Source of the DNA: JAHFHB01 sp964393875
Lineage (GTDB): Bacteria; Omnitrophota; Omnitrophia; Omnitrophales; Aquincolibacteriaceae
Direction: 5' to 3'
Assembly: GCA_964393875.1 (NCBI GenBank)
Contig: CAYMUZ010000189.1
Span: 1 to 14,652, forward strand
DNA: 14,652 nt
Shown: positions 6,937 to 14,502 of the stretch, one piece after another
Layout of the letters: the number at the start of each line of letters is the position of its first letter
How positions within the stretch are numbered: position 1 is the first letter of the stretch
Position numbers and translations under genes: made by a program
The notes under the pieces: generated by a model
What the model saw: only the letters and a program-made list of their open reading frames with translations
Database searches by the model: none
Told to the model about the DNA's origin: nothing

Positions 6937-7851
6937 ATGGAAAAAATAATTTTAATCGGTCTGCTTTTTGTTTTTTCTTCTCAGGCTCATGCCGCGCGCG
7001 CCCTGCCGCAAGATTATGTGAAATACCCCGTCATGGTCAGTCTAGAGTCCGGCAACACAGCGAGCGGTTTTTATTTTAACGACAACCGTGGCAATATTTA
7101 TCTCGTCACGGCCGCGCACGTGCTTTTTAACGTGGAGTCGGGCAAGGCTTTGCCTCCCCTGCGGGGTGACAAGGCGCTGCTTTTATCGTATCCGGAAGAA
7201 GATTTGCCCGAACCTGTATTCATCGAGCTGGATTTAGCTCTATTGAAAGAAAAAGGGTTGCTGGGGCGTCACGCGACTGAGGATGCGGCGGCGGTCTTGA
7301 TTGGCCGTGTGGAGGGCGGAGGCGGTGAGAAAAAAGTGGTGCTTTCCGACGGCGTACAGCGTAAAGCGCATGCATCTCAGGCCGCCACAGGGACGATTTT
7401 GGGTGCGCACGCGGGGATGACGCGTTCTTTTAAACAGGTGTCGATTGGAAACGAAGTGTATACCTTTGGTTTTCCCACATCGCTTGGAATTGAACGCTAT
7501 CCACAAATTGATTACAAGCGGCCGTTACTGCGCAAAGGAATTATTGCTGGAAAAAATCCTGAAAAGAAAACACTCATTCTCGATTGTACGACACACCATG
7601 GCAATAGCGGCGGGCCGGTCATTGAGGTGGTGGATGACAGTGTCACGGAAACCTCTTTTTGGCTGATCGGGATGGTGACGGAATATATCCCATTTGAAAA
7701 TAAACAGTATCTCGGGCGCCGCCGAAAACTTAAGCTGAGCAATCTTGAAAACTCCGGCTATTCCGTGGTCTTGCCGACGGACGTAATTTTGGAGCTGGTG
7801 CAAAGTGTTCCCGCGCCGCCCCCGGCTGAGGCGCCGCGCGGTCTTGCCTGA
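6937..7851 (+). CDS. Secreted trypsin-like serine protease
   Basis: This 304-residue protein begins with a Sec signal peptide: MEKIILIGLLFVFSSQAHA, cleavage after Ala19. The chymotrypsin/trypsin triad is visible: His61 in LVTAAHVL (56-63), a likely Asp116 in EDAAAVLIG, and Ser224 in HGNSGGPV (221-228). It therefore probably acts in the periplasm or outside the cell. There is no PDZ domain, so it is not a full DegP/HtrA protein; the C-terminus instead ends in a Pro/Ala-rich tail (291-301). A Gly/Lys stretch at 126-133 lies between the Asp and Ser segments. AGGGA (6924-6928) is 8 nt before the ATG. It follows the FAD oxidoreductase by 11 nt and is probably co-transcribed, although the functional link is unknown. 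The substrate is unknown, and self-processing cannot be judged. Confidence 0.88.
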   Translation: MEKIILIGLLFVFSSQAHAARALPQDYVKYPVMVSLESGNTASGFYFNDNRGNIYLVTAAHVLFNVESGKALPPLRGDKALLLSYPEEDLPEPVFIELDLALLKEKGLLGRHATEDAAAVLIGRVEGGGGEKKVVLSDGVQRKAHASQAATGTILGAHAGMTRSFKQVSIGNEVYTFGFPTSLGIERYPQIDYKRPLLRKGIIAGKNPEKKTLILDCTTHHGNSGGPVIEVVDDSVTETSFWLIGMVTEYIPFENKQYLGRRRKLKLSNLENSGYSVVLPTDVILELVQSVPAPPPAEAPRGLA

Positions 7852-7872
7852 GGAGTCAGCGGCTGTTATGAT
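7844..7872 (+). promoter_or_regulatory. Sigma70-type promoter with extended -10 for galM-prfC
   Basis: TTGCCT (7844-7849), a spacer of exactly 17 nt, and TATGAT (7867-7872) preceded by TGT form an extended -10 promoter. The -35 lies over the last codons and stop of the protease gene. A start near 7879 would leave a leader of about 39 nt before ATG 7918. The fit to consensus and spacing is good; transcription itself is inferred. Confidence 0.6.
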
Positions 7873-7917
7873 GCGCGCCCTGCTTGTCACACAGTGTAAC
7901 TCCCAAATGGGTCGAGC

Positions 7918-8871
7918 ATGAAAAGTAACGAAACATTTCAAAAAGTGGTGCTTAAGAGCGATCAGCTCGAACTTGTCATTCTGCCCGAGGCAGGCTGCCA
8001 TTGGCCTAGCCTGCGAGTTTGCAGGGCAGGTAAGATGATAGATCTGCTGTGCCCGGTCAAGGACTACGCGACGATTTTGAGCGCACCGTCCTCAACAGGT
8101 TCTTACCTCATGGCGCCGTGGTGCAACAGGCTGCCTCATGGGTTGTTCCCATTTGAGGGCGCGCAGTATCATTTGCGTTTAAATTTTCCTGACAACACCA
8201 CGATTCACGGCGATGTCCGCAAGCGGCCTTGGCAGGTGCTTGAAGCGACACCCGCTTTTTTTAAAGCGAGGCTCGAGAGCGCGCAGTTTCCGGATTTTAA
8301 TTTTCCGTTTCGGCTCATTTTTGAGCAGGGTGTTTCGCTGAAGGCCGGCACGCTCACGATAGAGCTGCGCATTACCAATACTGATACGCGTCGTGCGCCC
8401 GTTGGATTCGGTTACCATCCCTTTTTTAAGAGACGTCTTTCTGAAAACGCCGGAGATCCGGTTTTGAGGGTGCCGGCTGGAAAAATTTTCTTGGCAAAAG
8501 ATCACATGCCCACCGGTCCGGCAGTTCCTGTTTCAGGCCGTACAGATTTCCGGCAGGGAAAGCGGTTGGGCGTGCCCACGCTTGATGATTGCTTTACTGC
8601 GCTGACCGAAAATGAAATTTGTCTCAACTATCCGGAAGAGGGCGTTGAAGTGACTTTTGATTTTGATCCCGCCTTTGCCTATACCGTGCTTTATGTTCCC
8701 ACCCAGGACAATGGAGAAGGCGGTGATTTTTTTGCCATTGAACCTCAAACCCATGTGACCGGCGCTTTGGGGCTTATGGCGCGCGGCTGTCACGACACGG
8801 GTCTCAAAATACTGGCTCCTGGCGAAACCTGGGGCGCGGAGTTGCGCTTGAGTGTGAAGTGTGCCGATTAG
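7918..8871 (+). CDS. galM: Aldose 1-epimerase (mutarotase, GalM-like)
   Basis: This 317-residue enzyme interconverts the alpha and beta anomers of aldoses such as galactose or glucose in the cytoplasm. Family landmarks are present in order: APWCNRLPHGLFPFEG (66-81) with the substrate-binding Asn-Arg, His97 in TIHGDV (95-100), His167 in GYHPFF (165-170) as the likely general acid, and Glu275 in FFAIEPQT (271-278) as the likely general base. There is no signal peptide. Length is normal for the family. The ribosome site is modest (GGGTCGAG before the ATG), but the start is the first in-frame ATG after the promoter at 7844-7872. RF3 follows 37 nt downstream, probably in the same transcript. Sequence alone cannot distinguish true GalM from YeaD-like glucose-6-phosphate 1-epimerase relatives or other mutarotases. 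Confidence 0.87.
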   Translation: MKSNETFQKVVLKSDQLELVILPEAGCHWPSLRVCRAGKMIDLLCPVKDYATILSAPSSTGSYLMAPWCNRLPHGLFPFEGAQYHLRLNFPDNTTIHGDVRKRPWQVLEATPAFFKARLESAQFPDFNFPFRLIFEQGVSLKAGTLTIELRITNTDTRRAPVGFGYHPFFKRRLSENAGDPVLRVPAGKIFLAKDHMPTGPAVPVSGRTDFRQGKRLGVPTLDDCFTALTENEICLNYPEEGVEVTFDFDPAFAYTVLYVPTQDNGEGGDFFAIEPQTHVTGALGLMARGCHDTGLKILAPGETWGAELRLSVKCAD

Positions 8872-8908
8872 CCGCGGGCGCTTGGCGCCTCGAAAGTATG
8901 AGTCTTTT

Positions 8909-10510
8909 ATGACCCTTGAAAATCTTGATCGCGAAATCGCGCGACGGCGTACGTTTGCGATTATCTCGCATCCGGATGCCGGAAAAACAACACTGACGGA
9001 AAAGCTTTTACTTTATGGCGGCGCTTTGCGTCTGGCCGGATCAGTGACGGCGCGTAAACAGCAGCGTGAAACCGCTTCCGACTGGATGGAGCTTGAAAAA
9101 AAACGGGGCATTTCCATTTCGTCGACCGTGCTTCAGTTTGATTACAACGGATACCGTATGAATTTGCTCGATACCCCGGGCCACAAGGATTTTTCAGAAG
9201 ATACCTATCGGGTGTTGATGGCCGTCGATGGCGTCATTATGGTGATTGACGCGGCCAAGGGCATTGAAAGCCAAACACGTAAACTTTTTGAAATTTGTCG
9301 CAAACGCGGAGTTCCGCTTTTCACCTTCATGAACAAACTCGACCGGCCTGCGAAAACTCCCCTCGCCTTGATCGATGAGCTGGAAAGCGTTTTGAAAATT
9401 CACGCGTGTCCCATGAATTGGCCGCTGGGCATGGGAAGTGACTTTCGAGGGGTTTTTGACCGTCGCGCAAAGCAGGTGCATTTGTTCGAACGGCTATCGG
9501 GCGGAGGCGCGTATCGCGCGCCGGTATCGATTCATGGGCTGAGTGATTTGCAAGGGGCGGATTTCGTGAGTGACGATATTTACCGCACGGTGTTGGAAGA
9601 ACTGGAACTGCTGGATTATGCGCATGCGGCCTTTGAGCCGGAGCGCGTTTTGGAGGGCACCACCACCCCGGTTTATTTTGGCAGTGCCGCCAATAATTTT
9701 GGCGTTCAGCTTTTGCTCGACGGATTTCTCGCACACTCCTCACCGCCGAGAGGTCGCATGTCTGTTCAGGGGCCCGTGGCGCCGGAGCACGAAAAATTCT
9801 CAGCCTTTATTTTCAAAATACAGACCAATATGGATCCACTCCACCGCGACCAGATTGCCTTTTTGAGAGTGTGTTCCGGAAAATTTGAACGCGATATGAC
9901 GATTATTCTCGCGCGCACCGGCAAAAAATCCAGGCTTTCAAACTCCCACAAGGTGTTTGGCCAGGAGCGTGAGATTGTCGAGTCAGCGTATCCCGGGGAT
10001 ATTGTCGGCGTGGTTGGTAAAGGGGAATTTAAAATCGGGGATACGCTTACCGAAGAACCAGGAATTTGCTTCCAGGAAATACTAACCTTTGCTCCGGAAT
10101 GTTTTGGGTATCTTGTGAACCCGACGCCGGCCAAGCATAAACCGTTTCATAAAGGACTTGAGCATTTGCTCGCTGAAAATATCGTACAGGTTTTCCATTT
10201 GAACTATTCGGCGAAGGGCCCGCTTTTCGGTGCGGTAGGCCCCCTGCAGTTTGAAGTTCTGCAGTATCGTTTGCAAGCCGAGTATGGGGCTGAATCCGTT
10301 CTGGAACGCGCCTCCTGGCAGATGCTTCGGTGGCTTGCGGAAGAAATAGATCACGATGAGCTGAAACAGCTTCTGCCGTTTGGGGCGCAGGAGGCGCGTG
10401 ACGTTATGGGCCGTACGGTCCTTTTGTTTGAAAACGTCTGGGGCCTTGACCGGTTCAAAGAAAAGAACGCCCAATTACAGCTTCTTGATGTCCCGCCGCC
10501 CCTTTCCTGA
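8909..10510 (+). CDS. prfC: Peptide chain release factor 3 (RF3)
   Basis: RF3 is a translational GTPase that removes RF1/RF2 from the ribosome after peptide release. From ATG 8909 the product has 533 residues (E. coli 529). An upstream GTG at 8861 would extend it into galM and is rejected because MTLENLDREIARRRTFAIISHPDAGKTT matches the family N-terminus. G motifs: G1 SHPDAGKT (20-27), G2 RGISISST (66-73), G3 DTPGHKDF (88-95), G4 NKLD (142-145). The RF3-specific RETASDWMELEKKRGISI (53-70) and the C-terminal GPLQFEVLQYRL segment separate it from EF-G. The ribosome site is weak (TGAG 7 nt away), so it may depend on transcription and translation with galM. It ends 30 bp from the convergent ATP-grasp gene, with no clear terminator hairpin between them. 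Confidence 0.96.
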   Translation: MTLENLDREIARRRTFAIISHPDAGKTTLTEKLLLYGGALRLAGSVTARKQQRETASDWMELEKKRGISISSTVLQFDYNGYRMNLLDTPGHKDFSEDTYRVLMAVDGVIMVIDAAKGIESQTRKLFEICRKRGVPLFTFMNKLDRPAKTPLALIDELESVLKIHACPMNWPLGMGSDFRGVFDRRAKQVHLFERLSGGGAYRAPVSIHGLSDLQGADFVSDDIYRTVLEELELLDYAHAAFEPERVLEGTTTPVYFGSAANNFGVQLLLDGFLAHSSPPRGRMSVQGPVAPEHEKFSAFIFKIQTNMDPLHRDQIAFLRVCSGKFERDMTIILARTGKKSRLSNSHKVFGQEREIVESAYPGDIVGVVGKGEFKIGDTLTEEPGICFQEILTFAPECFGYLVNPTPAKHKPFHKGLEHLLAENIVQVFHLNYSAKGPLFGAVGPLQFEVLQYRLQAEYGAESVLERASWQMLRWLAEEIDHDELKQLLPFGAQEARDVMGRTVLLFENVWGLDRFKEKNAQLQLLDVPPPLS

Positions 10511-10540
10511 GAAAAGACTGTTTTACTCGAGCTGTTTTAT

Positions 10541-11554
10541 TTATTCTTCTTCGACGGAGGCAAGGTTTAGAATTTTTTGGATGAGAGCGGGGTATTCAAA
10601 TCCGGCCTTTTGAGCAGAAAGAGCAAAGTCTTCGTCTTTGGCCAGCATGGGGTTGGGATTGGCCTCGATGAAAAAAATTTCACCGTTTTCACGCAGACGC
10701 AGATCGAGTCGCGCATAGCCGTGGATGCAAAGCACCCGGTAAATTTTTTTACAAAATTTTTCGAGACTTCGCAGCGTGTCTTTGCTGAGGCCTTCGGCGA
10801 AGCGATTGTGAATACCCCATTTCTTCCGGTAGGTCTCGTCCCATTTTGCCTTGTACGTAGCGATTTTCGGCTCCTCGTCTGGAACGTTTGAGAACACCAT
10901 CTCCCGGATCGGAAAAACTTCCAGTCGCTGATTGCCCGTGACGCTGACATACAGCTCACGGCCGTCGATGTATTCTTCCGCAATGACGTCCAGCCCCATG
11001 GTTTCATGAATGAATTTCACACGCTCTTCGAATTGGGCATCATTTTCCACAAAGGAGGCTTGCGAAATGCCCAGAGACGCTTCTTCTTTGAGTGGCTTAA
11101 TAAAGATGGGTAAGTCGAGCCAGCGCGGACGCTTGGCCAGCTTTTTGACAGGGAGAAGAGCAAATTGTGGGACGCGGACCCGGTGATGGCTCAGAATTTG
11201 TTTCGAAAGGCCCTTGTCTTTGCAGAGCATCATCGCTTCAGGCCCGCAGCCGGTGAAGGGAACGCCGAGCAGTTTTAAAAATGCGGTCACATCCGCTTCA
11301 TGCGCGGAGTTATTTTTGAAGCGCTCCACCAAATTGAAAATAACATCGGGCTTAAATGTTTTAATCTTTTCGTGAAAAATAGAGGTGTCGTCAAAAATTC
11401 CGGCAAAGTCAACGGGGCAGTCCAGCTCACGCAGAGCGGCGGTGACATCGGCCTCGGTCTGCCAATCGGGTTGGCGGAAGTTCTCCGCATAGTCTTTGTC
11501 GGGCGGACAGGCCGAAAGCGTATTAAAGGCAACCAAAACGCGCGGTATTTTCAT
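10541..11554 (-). CDS. ATP-grasp ligase, D-alanine-D-alanine ligase-like
   Basis: This 337-residue cytoplasmic protein has the Ddl layout. The N-terminal part has VIFNLVERF (71-79) and LLGVPFTGCGPEAMMLCKDKG (95-115), matching the LxIPYTG...DK region. The central ATP-grasp lobe has LPIFIKPLKEEASLGIS (148-164) and EEYIDGRELYVSV (193-205). The C-terminal metal site is GYARLDLRL (279-287) with FIEANPNPML (295-304), where Glu297 and Asn299/Asn301 would bind Mg. Such enzymes join an acyl-phosphate to an amine, forming an amide or peptide bond. The usual Ddl motif EGSSxGV is replaced by KEEASLGI, and HGxxGEDG by ERFKNNSAHEAD, so a true D-Ala-D-Ala ligase is unlikely. The ATG overlaps the stop of the metallopeptidase gene (ATGA, 11551-11554), so it is probably translationally coupled. 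The substrate is unknown. Confidence 0.85.
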   Translation of the reverse strand: MKIPRVLVAFNTLSACPPDKDYAENFRQPDWQTEADVTAALRELDCPVDFAGIFDDTSIFHEKIKTFKPDVIFNLVERFKNNSAHEADVTAFLKLLGVPFTGCGPEAMMLCKDKGLSKQILSHHRVRVPQFALLPVKKLAKRPRWLDLPIFIKPLKEEASLGISQASFVENDAQFEERVKFIHETMGLDVIAEEYIDGRELYVSVTGNQRLEVFPIREMVFSNVPDEEPKIATYKAKWDETYRKKWGIHNRFAEGLSKDTLRSLEKFCKKIYRVLCIHGYARLDLRLRENGEIFFIEANPNPMLAKDEDFALSAQKAGFEYPALIQKILNLASVEEE

Positions 11555-12567
11555 TTCGAGTGTTTGAATTTACCCGTGAACAGGTACGTGTTGACGAGTG
11601 TTGAAATATAAGCTGCCAACTGTAAATCCATATCGGCCGAGTCGCGGCGAACATAAAGTTTTAACTCACTGACACGGCGCATGAGCCGCTGCAACAGCTG
11701 GTCGATAGTGTACTGTTTTTCCCGGGTCCACACCGCAACAGCTCGCACCAGCGGGGTGTAAGATTTTTTTAGATAATCACGCGCGGTGACGGTCGAACTT
11801 TCTTCCGGTTGATCGGTGAACAGGTTTTTGAGATCACGGTCATAGAAATCGGGGTAAGAGTCCGCATAGAGTTTCATTTTGCGCTGAAAATAAGTTTTAA
11901 GTTTGATCCCGAGGCCGGTCCACGATGCCAGCTCTTTGGCAGCCGGTGCTTTGGCGGGTTTCCCGGCGAGGCCGCTCATGATCTGATCGACATAGCCAAG
12001 TTTCTCAAGAGCCTTCCAACCACGGTAGCGTTTTTGCCAGTTCAGGCCGGGCGTGAGCCAAACGGCGAAAGTTTCGGCGAAGTCTTCATCCGGATGGCTC
12101 TGCGCATACCAATTTTCAAGATGAGCCACATAGCTTTTGCTGTAGGGACGTGGATGATAGGTGTCAGGATATTCTGTGGAGGCCAGTCCAAAAAGTCTGC
12201 GCCATATCTTGCGGCGGTGAAGGCCGTAGGCGTACGAATAGGCATGCCCGGCCTCATGACGGATCAGTTTCATGAACTCCGTTTTACTACCGCCCTCAAC
12301 TTCTAAAATCATTTTTTTCTCAAGCCGGCGAAGACGTGAGTGCGCTAGGTAAAACGGCACACCGATCGCGGGTACGCCGACTGGGCAAAACCATTCATCG
12401 GCCAGAAAACACGGCGGCTGAAAAACCAAGCCCTTCGCGGCGAGCTCGCCGTAAAGCCGGGCGATCAGAGGTTCGAGGGCAGAGCCGGTGATTTCCAGCC
12501 CCAAGTGTGCGGGTGAGAGACTCATGAGAGCATTGTCTGACAGGCGTTGCCAGTTTGAAGGCTGCAT
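11551..12567 (-). CDS. Putative zinc metallopeptidase (HEAGH type), paired with the ATP-grasp ligase
   Basis: This 338-residue protein has no signal peptide or membrane segment, so it is predicted cytoplasmic. The zinc site is LIRHEAGHAYSYAY (101-114), a HExxH with His104, Glu105 and His108. Some 55 residues on, HPDEDFAETFAVWLTPG (158-174) contains Glu165, the probable third zinc ligand of a gluzincin-like fold. Around it are Tyr/Trp-rich conserved-looking stretches: YHPRPYSKSYVAHLENWYAQ (137-156) and RYRGWKALEKLGYVDQIM (180-197). I associate this DEDFAETFAVWL pattern with uncharacterised bacterial putative zinc-binding metallopeptidases, from memory. The C-terminal third (about 230-338) is helical and basic and has no known domain to me. 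It is first in a two-gene operon and overlaps the ATP-grasp gene. A TATAAT ends 8 nt before the ATG and there is no ribosome site, suggesting a leaderless message. Confidence 0.75.
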   Translation of the reverse strand: MQPSNWQRLSDNALMSLSPAHLGLEITGSALEPLIARLYGELAAKGLVFQPPCFLADEWFCPVGVPAIGVPFYLAHSRLRRLEKKMILEVEGGSKTEFMKLIRHEAGHAYSYAYGLHRRKIWRRLFGLASTEYPDTYHPRPYSKSYVAHLENWYAQSHPDEDFAETFAVWLTPGLNWQKRYRGWKALEKLGYVDQIMSGLAGKPAKAPAAKELASWTGLGIKLKTYFQRKMKLYADSYPDFYDRDLKNLFTDQPEESSTVTARDYLKKSYTPLVRAVAVWTREKQYTIDQLLQRLMRRVSELKLYVRRDSADMDLQLAAYISTLVNTYLFTGKFKHSK

Positions 12568-12581
12568 GGCCAGAGATTATA
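12568..12581 (-). promoter_or_regulatory. Consensus -10 placed for a leaderless metallopeptidase mRNA
   Basis: Minus-strand TATAAT (12576-12581 read in reverse) is a perfect -10 hexamer. Only 8 nt, CTCTGGCC, separate it from the ATG at 12567, so transcription would begin at about 12568-12570, at or next to the start codon. No Shine-Dalgarno is present. A -35 at the ideal 17-nt spacing is poor (CGCTTG); TTGTTA at 14 nt is the nearest T-rich match. It lies back to back with the divergent transketolase promoter. Confidence 0.5.
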
Positions 12582-12622
12582 GCATGGCGCCGGTGTAACA
12601 AGCGCTAGACGTCGATTTGCAA

Positions 12623-12651
12623 TTGACGTTCGCAGTGAAAACGGATAGACT
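12623..12651 (+). promoter_or_regulatory. Sigma70-type promoter of the transketolase operon
   Basis: TTGACG (12623-12628), a 17-nt spacer and TAGACT (12646-12651) give a good promoter. A start near 12658 leaves a leader of about 39 nt ending in GAGGAG (12687-12692), the ribosome site of the transketolase N subunit. The -10 differs from TATAAT at two positions. Confidence 0.6.
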
Positions 12652-12696
12652 GCAAAGCCTTATCCAGCCTGCATTTATTCGTCATCGAGGAGTTCC

Positions 12697-13518
12697 ATGA
12701 GTTCACTAACTTCCCTGGAAGATTTGAAGGTTAAGGCCAAAGAAATACGACGTGATATCGTGCGAATGACCTGCTCGGCGGCATCCGGCCATCCCGGAGG
12801 ATCCCTTTCTGCGACAGAAATCGTGACAGCCCTTTATTTCAGGCTGATGAGGCATGACCCTAAAAATCCGAAGTGTCCAGATCGTGATCGGTTGATTTTG
12901 AGTAAGGGACACGCTTCGCCTCTGCTTTATTCGGCGCTTGCGCGCTCAGGCTATTTTGATCCGAAGCTGCTCGAGACCTTTCGAGTGTTTGGCAGCCCCC
13001 TTCAGGGGCATCCTGACATGCGTAAATTACCGGGCATTGAGGCCTCGACGGGGTCGTTGGGGCAGGGACTTTCTATCGGCGCCGGCCATGCGCTGGCTCG
13101 CCGTGTCGATGGTAAAAACTATAGGACGTACGTAGTCATGAGTGATGGCGAGATGAATGAGGGCCAGACCTGGGAAGCCGCCGCCATGGCCGCACATTAT
13201 AAGCTCGATCACCTTGTGGTGATTTTAGATTATAACAAATTTCAGCTGGATGATGCCACTTCCGTGATCTGCGACATGGAACCCATGGCGGACAAATGGC
13301 GCGCTTTTCGCTGGAAAACGGAAGAGGTGGATGGGCACGATCTGAATCAGCTCGTGCCTGCGCTTGAACGCGCCCGTGATTATCGCGGCGGTCCGTCTAT
13401 GGTCATCGCACACACGATTAAGGGAAAAGGCGTGTCGTTTATGGAAAACAACAATAATTTTCATGGTGTGGCGCCGACCCGTGACGAAGCTGAGCGTGCG
13501 TTGAAGGAGCTGGTGTAA
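12697..13518 (+). CDS. Transketolase, N-terminal (TPP-binding) subunit
   Basis: This 273-residue subunit covers the thiamine-diphosphate pyrimidine-opposed half of transketolase, which moves two-carbon ketol units between sugar phosphates in the pentose phosphate pathway. Motifs: GHPGG (31-35), LSKGHASPLLYSAL (69-82), GHPD (104-107), TGSLGQGLSIGAGHAL (118-133). The TPP/Mg motif is MSDGEMNEGQTWEA (148-161) with VILDYNKFQ (175-183), so Asp150 and Asn180 are the metal ligands. The first residue of the usual GDG is Ser149, a variant common in split transketolases. The ribosome site is GAGGAG, 4 nt before the ATG. The stop overlaps the start of the C subunit (TAATG), so the two are made together. 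Half-size length is normal for the split form, not a truncation. A role in a sugar-nucleotide or secondary pathway cannot be excluded. Confidence 0.94.
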   Translation: MSSLTSLEDLKVKAKEIRRDIVRMTCSAASGHPGGSLSATEIVTALYFRLMRHDPKNPKCPDRDRLILSKGHASPLLYSALARSGYFDPKLLETFRVFGSPLQGHPDMRKLPGIEASTGSLGQGLSIGAGHALARRVDGKNYRTYVVMSDGEMNEGQTWEAAAMAAHYKLDHLVVILDYNKFQLDDATSVICDMEPMADKWRAFRWKTEEVDGHDLNQLVPALERARDYRGGPSMVIAHTIKGKGVSFMENNNNFHGVAPTRDEAERALKELV

Positions 13519-14471
13519 TGCAAAAGAAGTTGGGAGCCGCAACTCGAGATGCCTACGGCAAAGCGCTCTTAGAGCTTGGTAGGACCAATCCGCGCGTGGT
13601 GGTGATGGATGCAGATCTTTCGAAATCGACCAAAAGTTATGATTTTTCAAAAGCGTTTCCGGATCGATTCTTTAACGTCGGGATCATGGAAGCCAATCTT
13701 GTCGGCGTGGCCTCAGGGCTTGCCGCATGCGGAAAAATCCCGTTTATTTCCAGCTTTGCGTCTTTTTTAACCTGTAAAGGGTTTGACCAGTTTCGTATGG
13801 CCGTGGCGTTTTCAGAGTTGCCCGTCAAAGTGGTCGGTTCGCACGGCGGTATTTCGGTGGGCGAAGACGGTGCTTCGCAGATGTCAATCGAAGATATTGC
13901 TCTCATGACCACGCTGCCGGGCTTTTCGGTGATGGTGCCTGCGGATGAATGGTCGACGCGAGCACTGACACTTGCGGCGGCCGCATTACCTAAACCGGTC
14001 TACATGCGCACCTGCCGTCCCAAGGCGCCGCTGATTTATGATGAAGCGGCAAAGTTTGAAATCGGCAGGGGCATCTGCTTAAAAAGCGGCCGTGACGTAA
14101 CGCTGGTTGCCAATGGACTGTTGGTCTTTGAGGCTTTGCATGCGGCGGAATTGCTTGCGGCGGAGGGTATCAGTGCGGGTGTGATAGACATGCACACCAT
14201 TAAACCGTTGGACGAAACTTTGCTGGTGGAAGAGGCGTCCAAGACCGGACATGTGGTTGTTTGCGAAGAGCATCAAATCTGGGGCGGTCTTGGCAGCGCG
14301 GTGAGCCGTACGCTTGCTCAGAAACATCCTTGCCGCATGGAGTTTGTGGCGATTCAGGATACCTATGCGGAGTCTGGCACTCCCGATGGTTTGCTTGAAG
14401 CCTATGGTCTCACAGCGCCGGGCATTGTGCGTGCCGCCCAGCGTGTGCTCGACCGGATTAAAAGCTGCTAA
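13518..14471 (+). CDS. Transketolase, C-terminal (Pyr/ C-terminal domain) subunit
   Basis: This 317-residue partner of the preceding gene supplies the pyrimidine-binding domain and C-terminal domain. Motifs: ATRDAYGKALLEL (8-20), VVVMDADLSKSTKS (27-40), then RFFNVGIMEANLVGVASGLA (50-69), with the conserved catalytic Glu58 that activates the TPP aminopyrimidine. PFISSFASFL (74-83), GSHGGISVGEDGASQMSIEDIALM (107-130) and PVYMRTCR follow. The C-terminal domain carries VTLVANGLLVFEAL and VVCEEHQIWGGLGSAV. Neighbours DXS and pyruvate dehydrogenase E1 beta share parts of this fold, but pairing with the N subunit and the two-gene TAATG junction identify transketolase. The two subunits should form an alpha2beta2 enzyme. 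The gene ends 31 nt before the next start, with no strong terminator. Confidence 0.94.
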   Translation: MQKKLGAATRDAYGKALLELGRTNPRVVVMDADLSKSTKSYDFSKAFPDRFFNVGIMEANLVGVASGLAACGKIPFISSFASFLTCKGFDQFRMAVAFSELPVKVVGSHGGISVGEDGASQMSIEDIALMTTLPGFSVMVPADEWSTRALTLAAAALPKPVYMRTCRPKAPLIYDEAAKFEIGRGICLKSGRDVTLVANGLLVFEALHAAELLAAEGISAGVIDMHTIKPLDETLLVEEASKTGHVVVCEEHQIWGGLGSAVSRTLAQKHPCRMEFVAIQDTYAESGTPDGLLEAYGLTAPGIVRAAQRVLDRIKSC

Positions 14472-14502
14472 TTTGATTCCGGACTCTTCCCGGAGTTCCG
14501 CC

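Noticed and set aside
7525..8001. 158-codon minus-strand open frame across the protease/galM junction
   Set aside because: It lies antisense to the two recognised genes, has no ribosome site or recognisable motif, and covers the galM promoter.
8861..8908. GTG start for prfC overlapping galM
   Set aside because: The RF3 family N-terminus corresponds to ATG 8909. The extra residues are basic and unconserved-looking.
10511..10540. Bidirectional terminator between the convergent prfC and ATP-grasp genes
   Set aside because: The 30-bp gap shows no stable inverted repeat; only scattered AAAAC/GTTTT words.
11809..12306. 165-codon plus-strand open frame within the metallopeptidase gene
   Set aside because: It is a shadow of the minus-strand gene, which has a coherent HExxH motif, operon junction and promoter.
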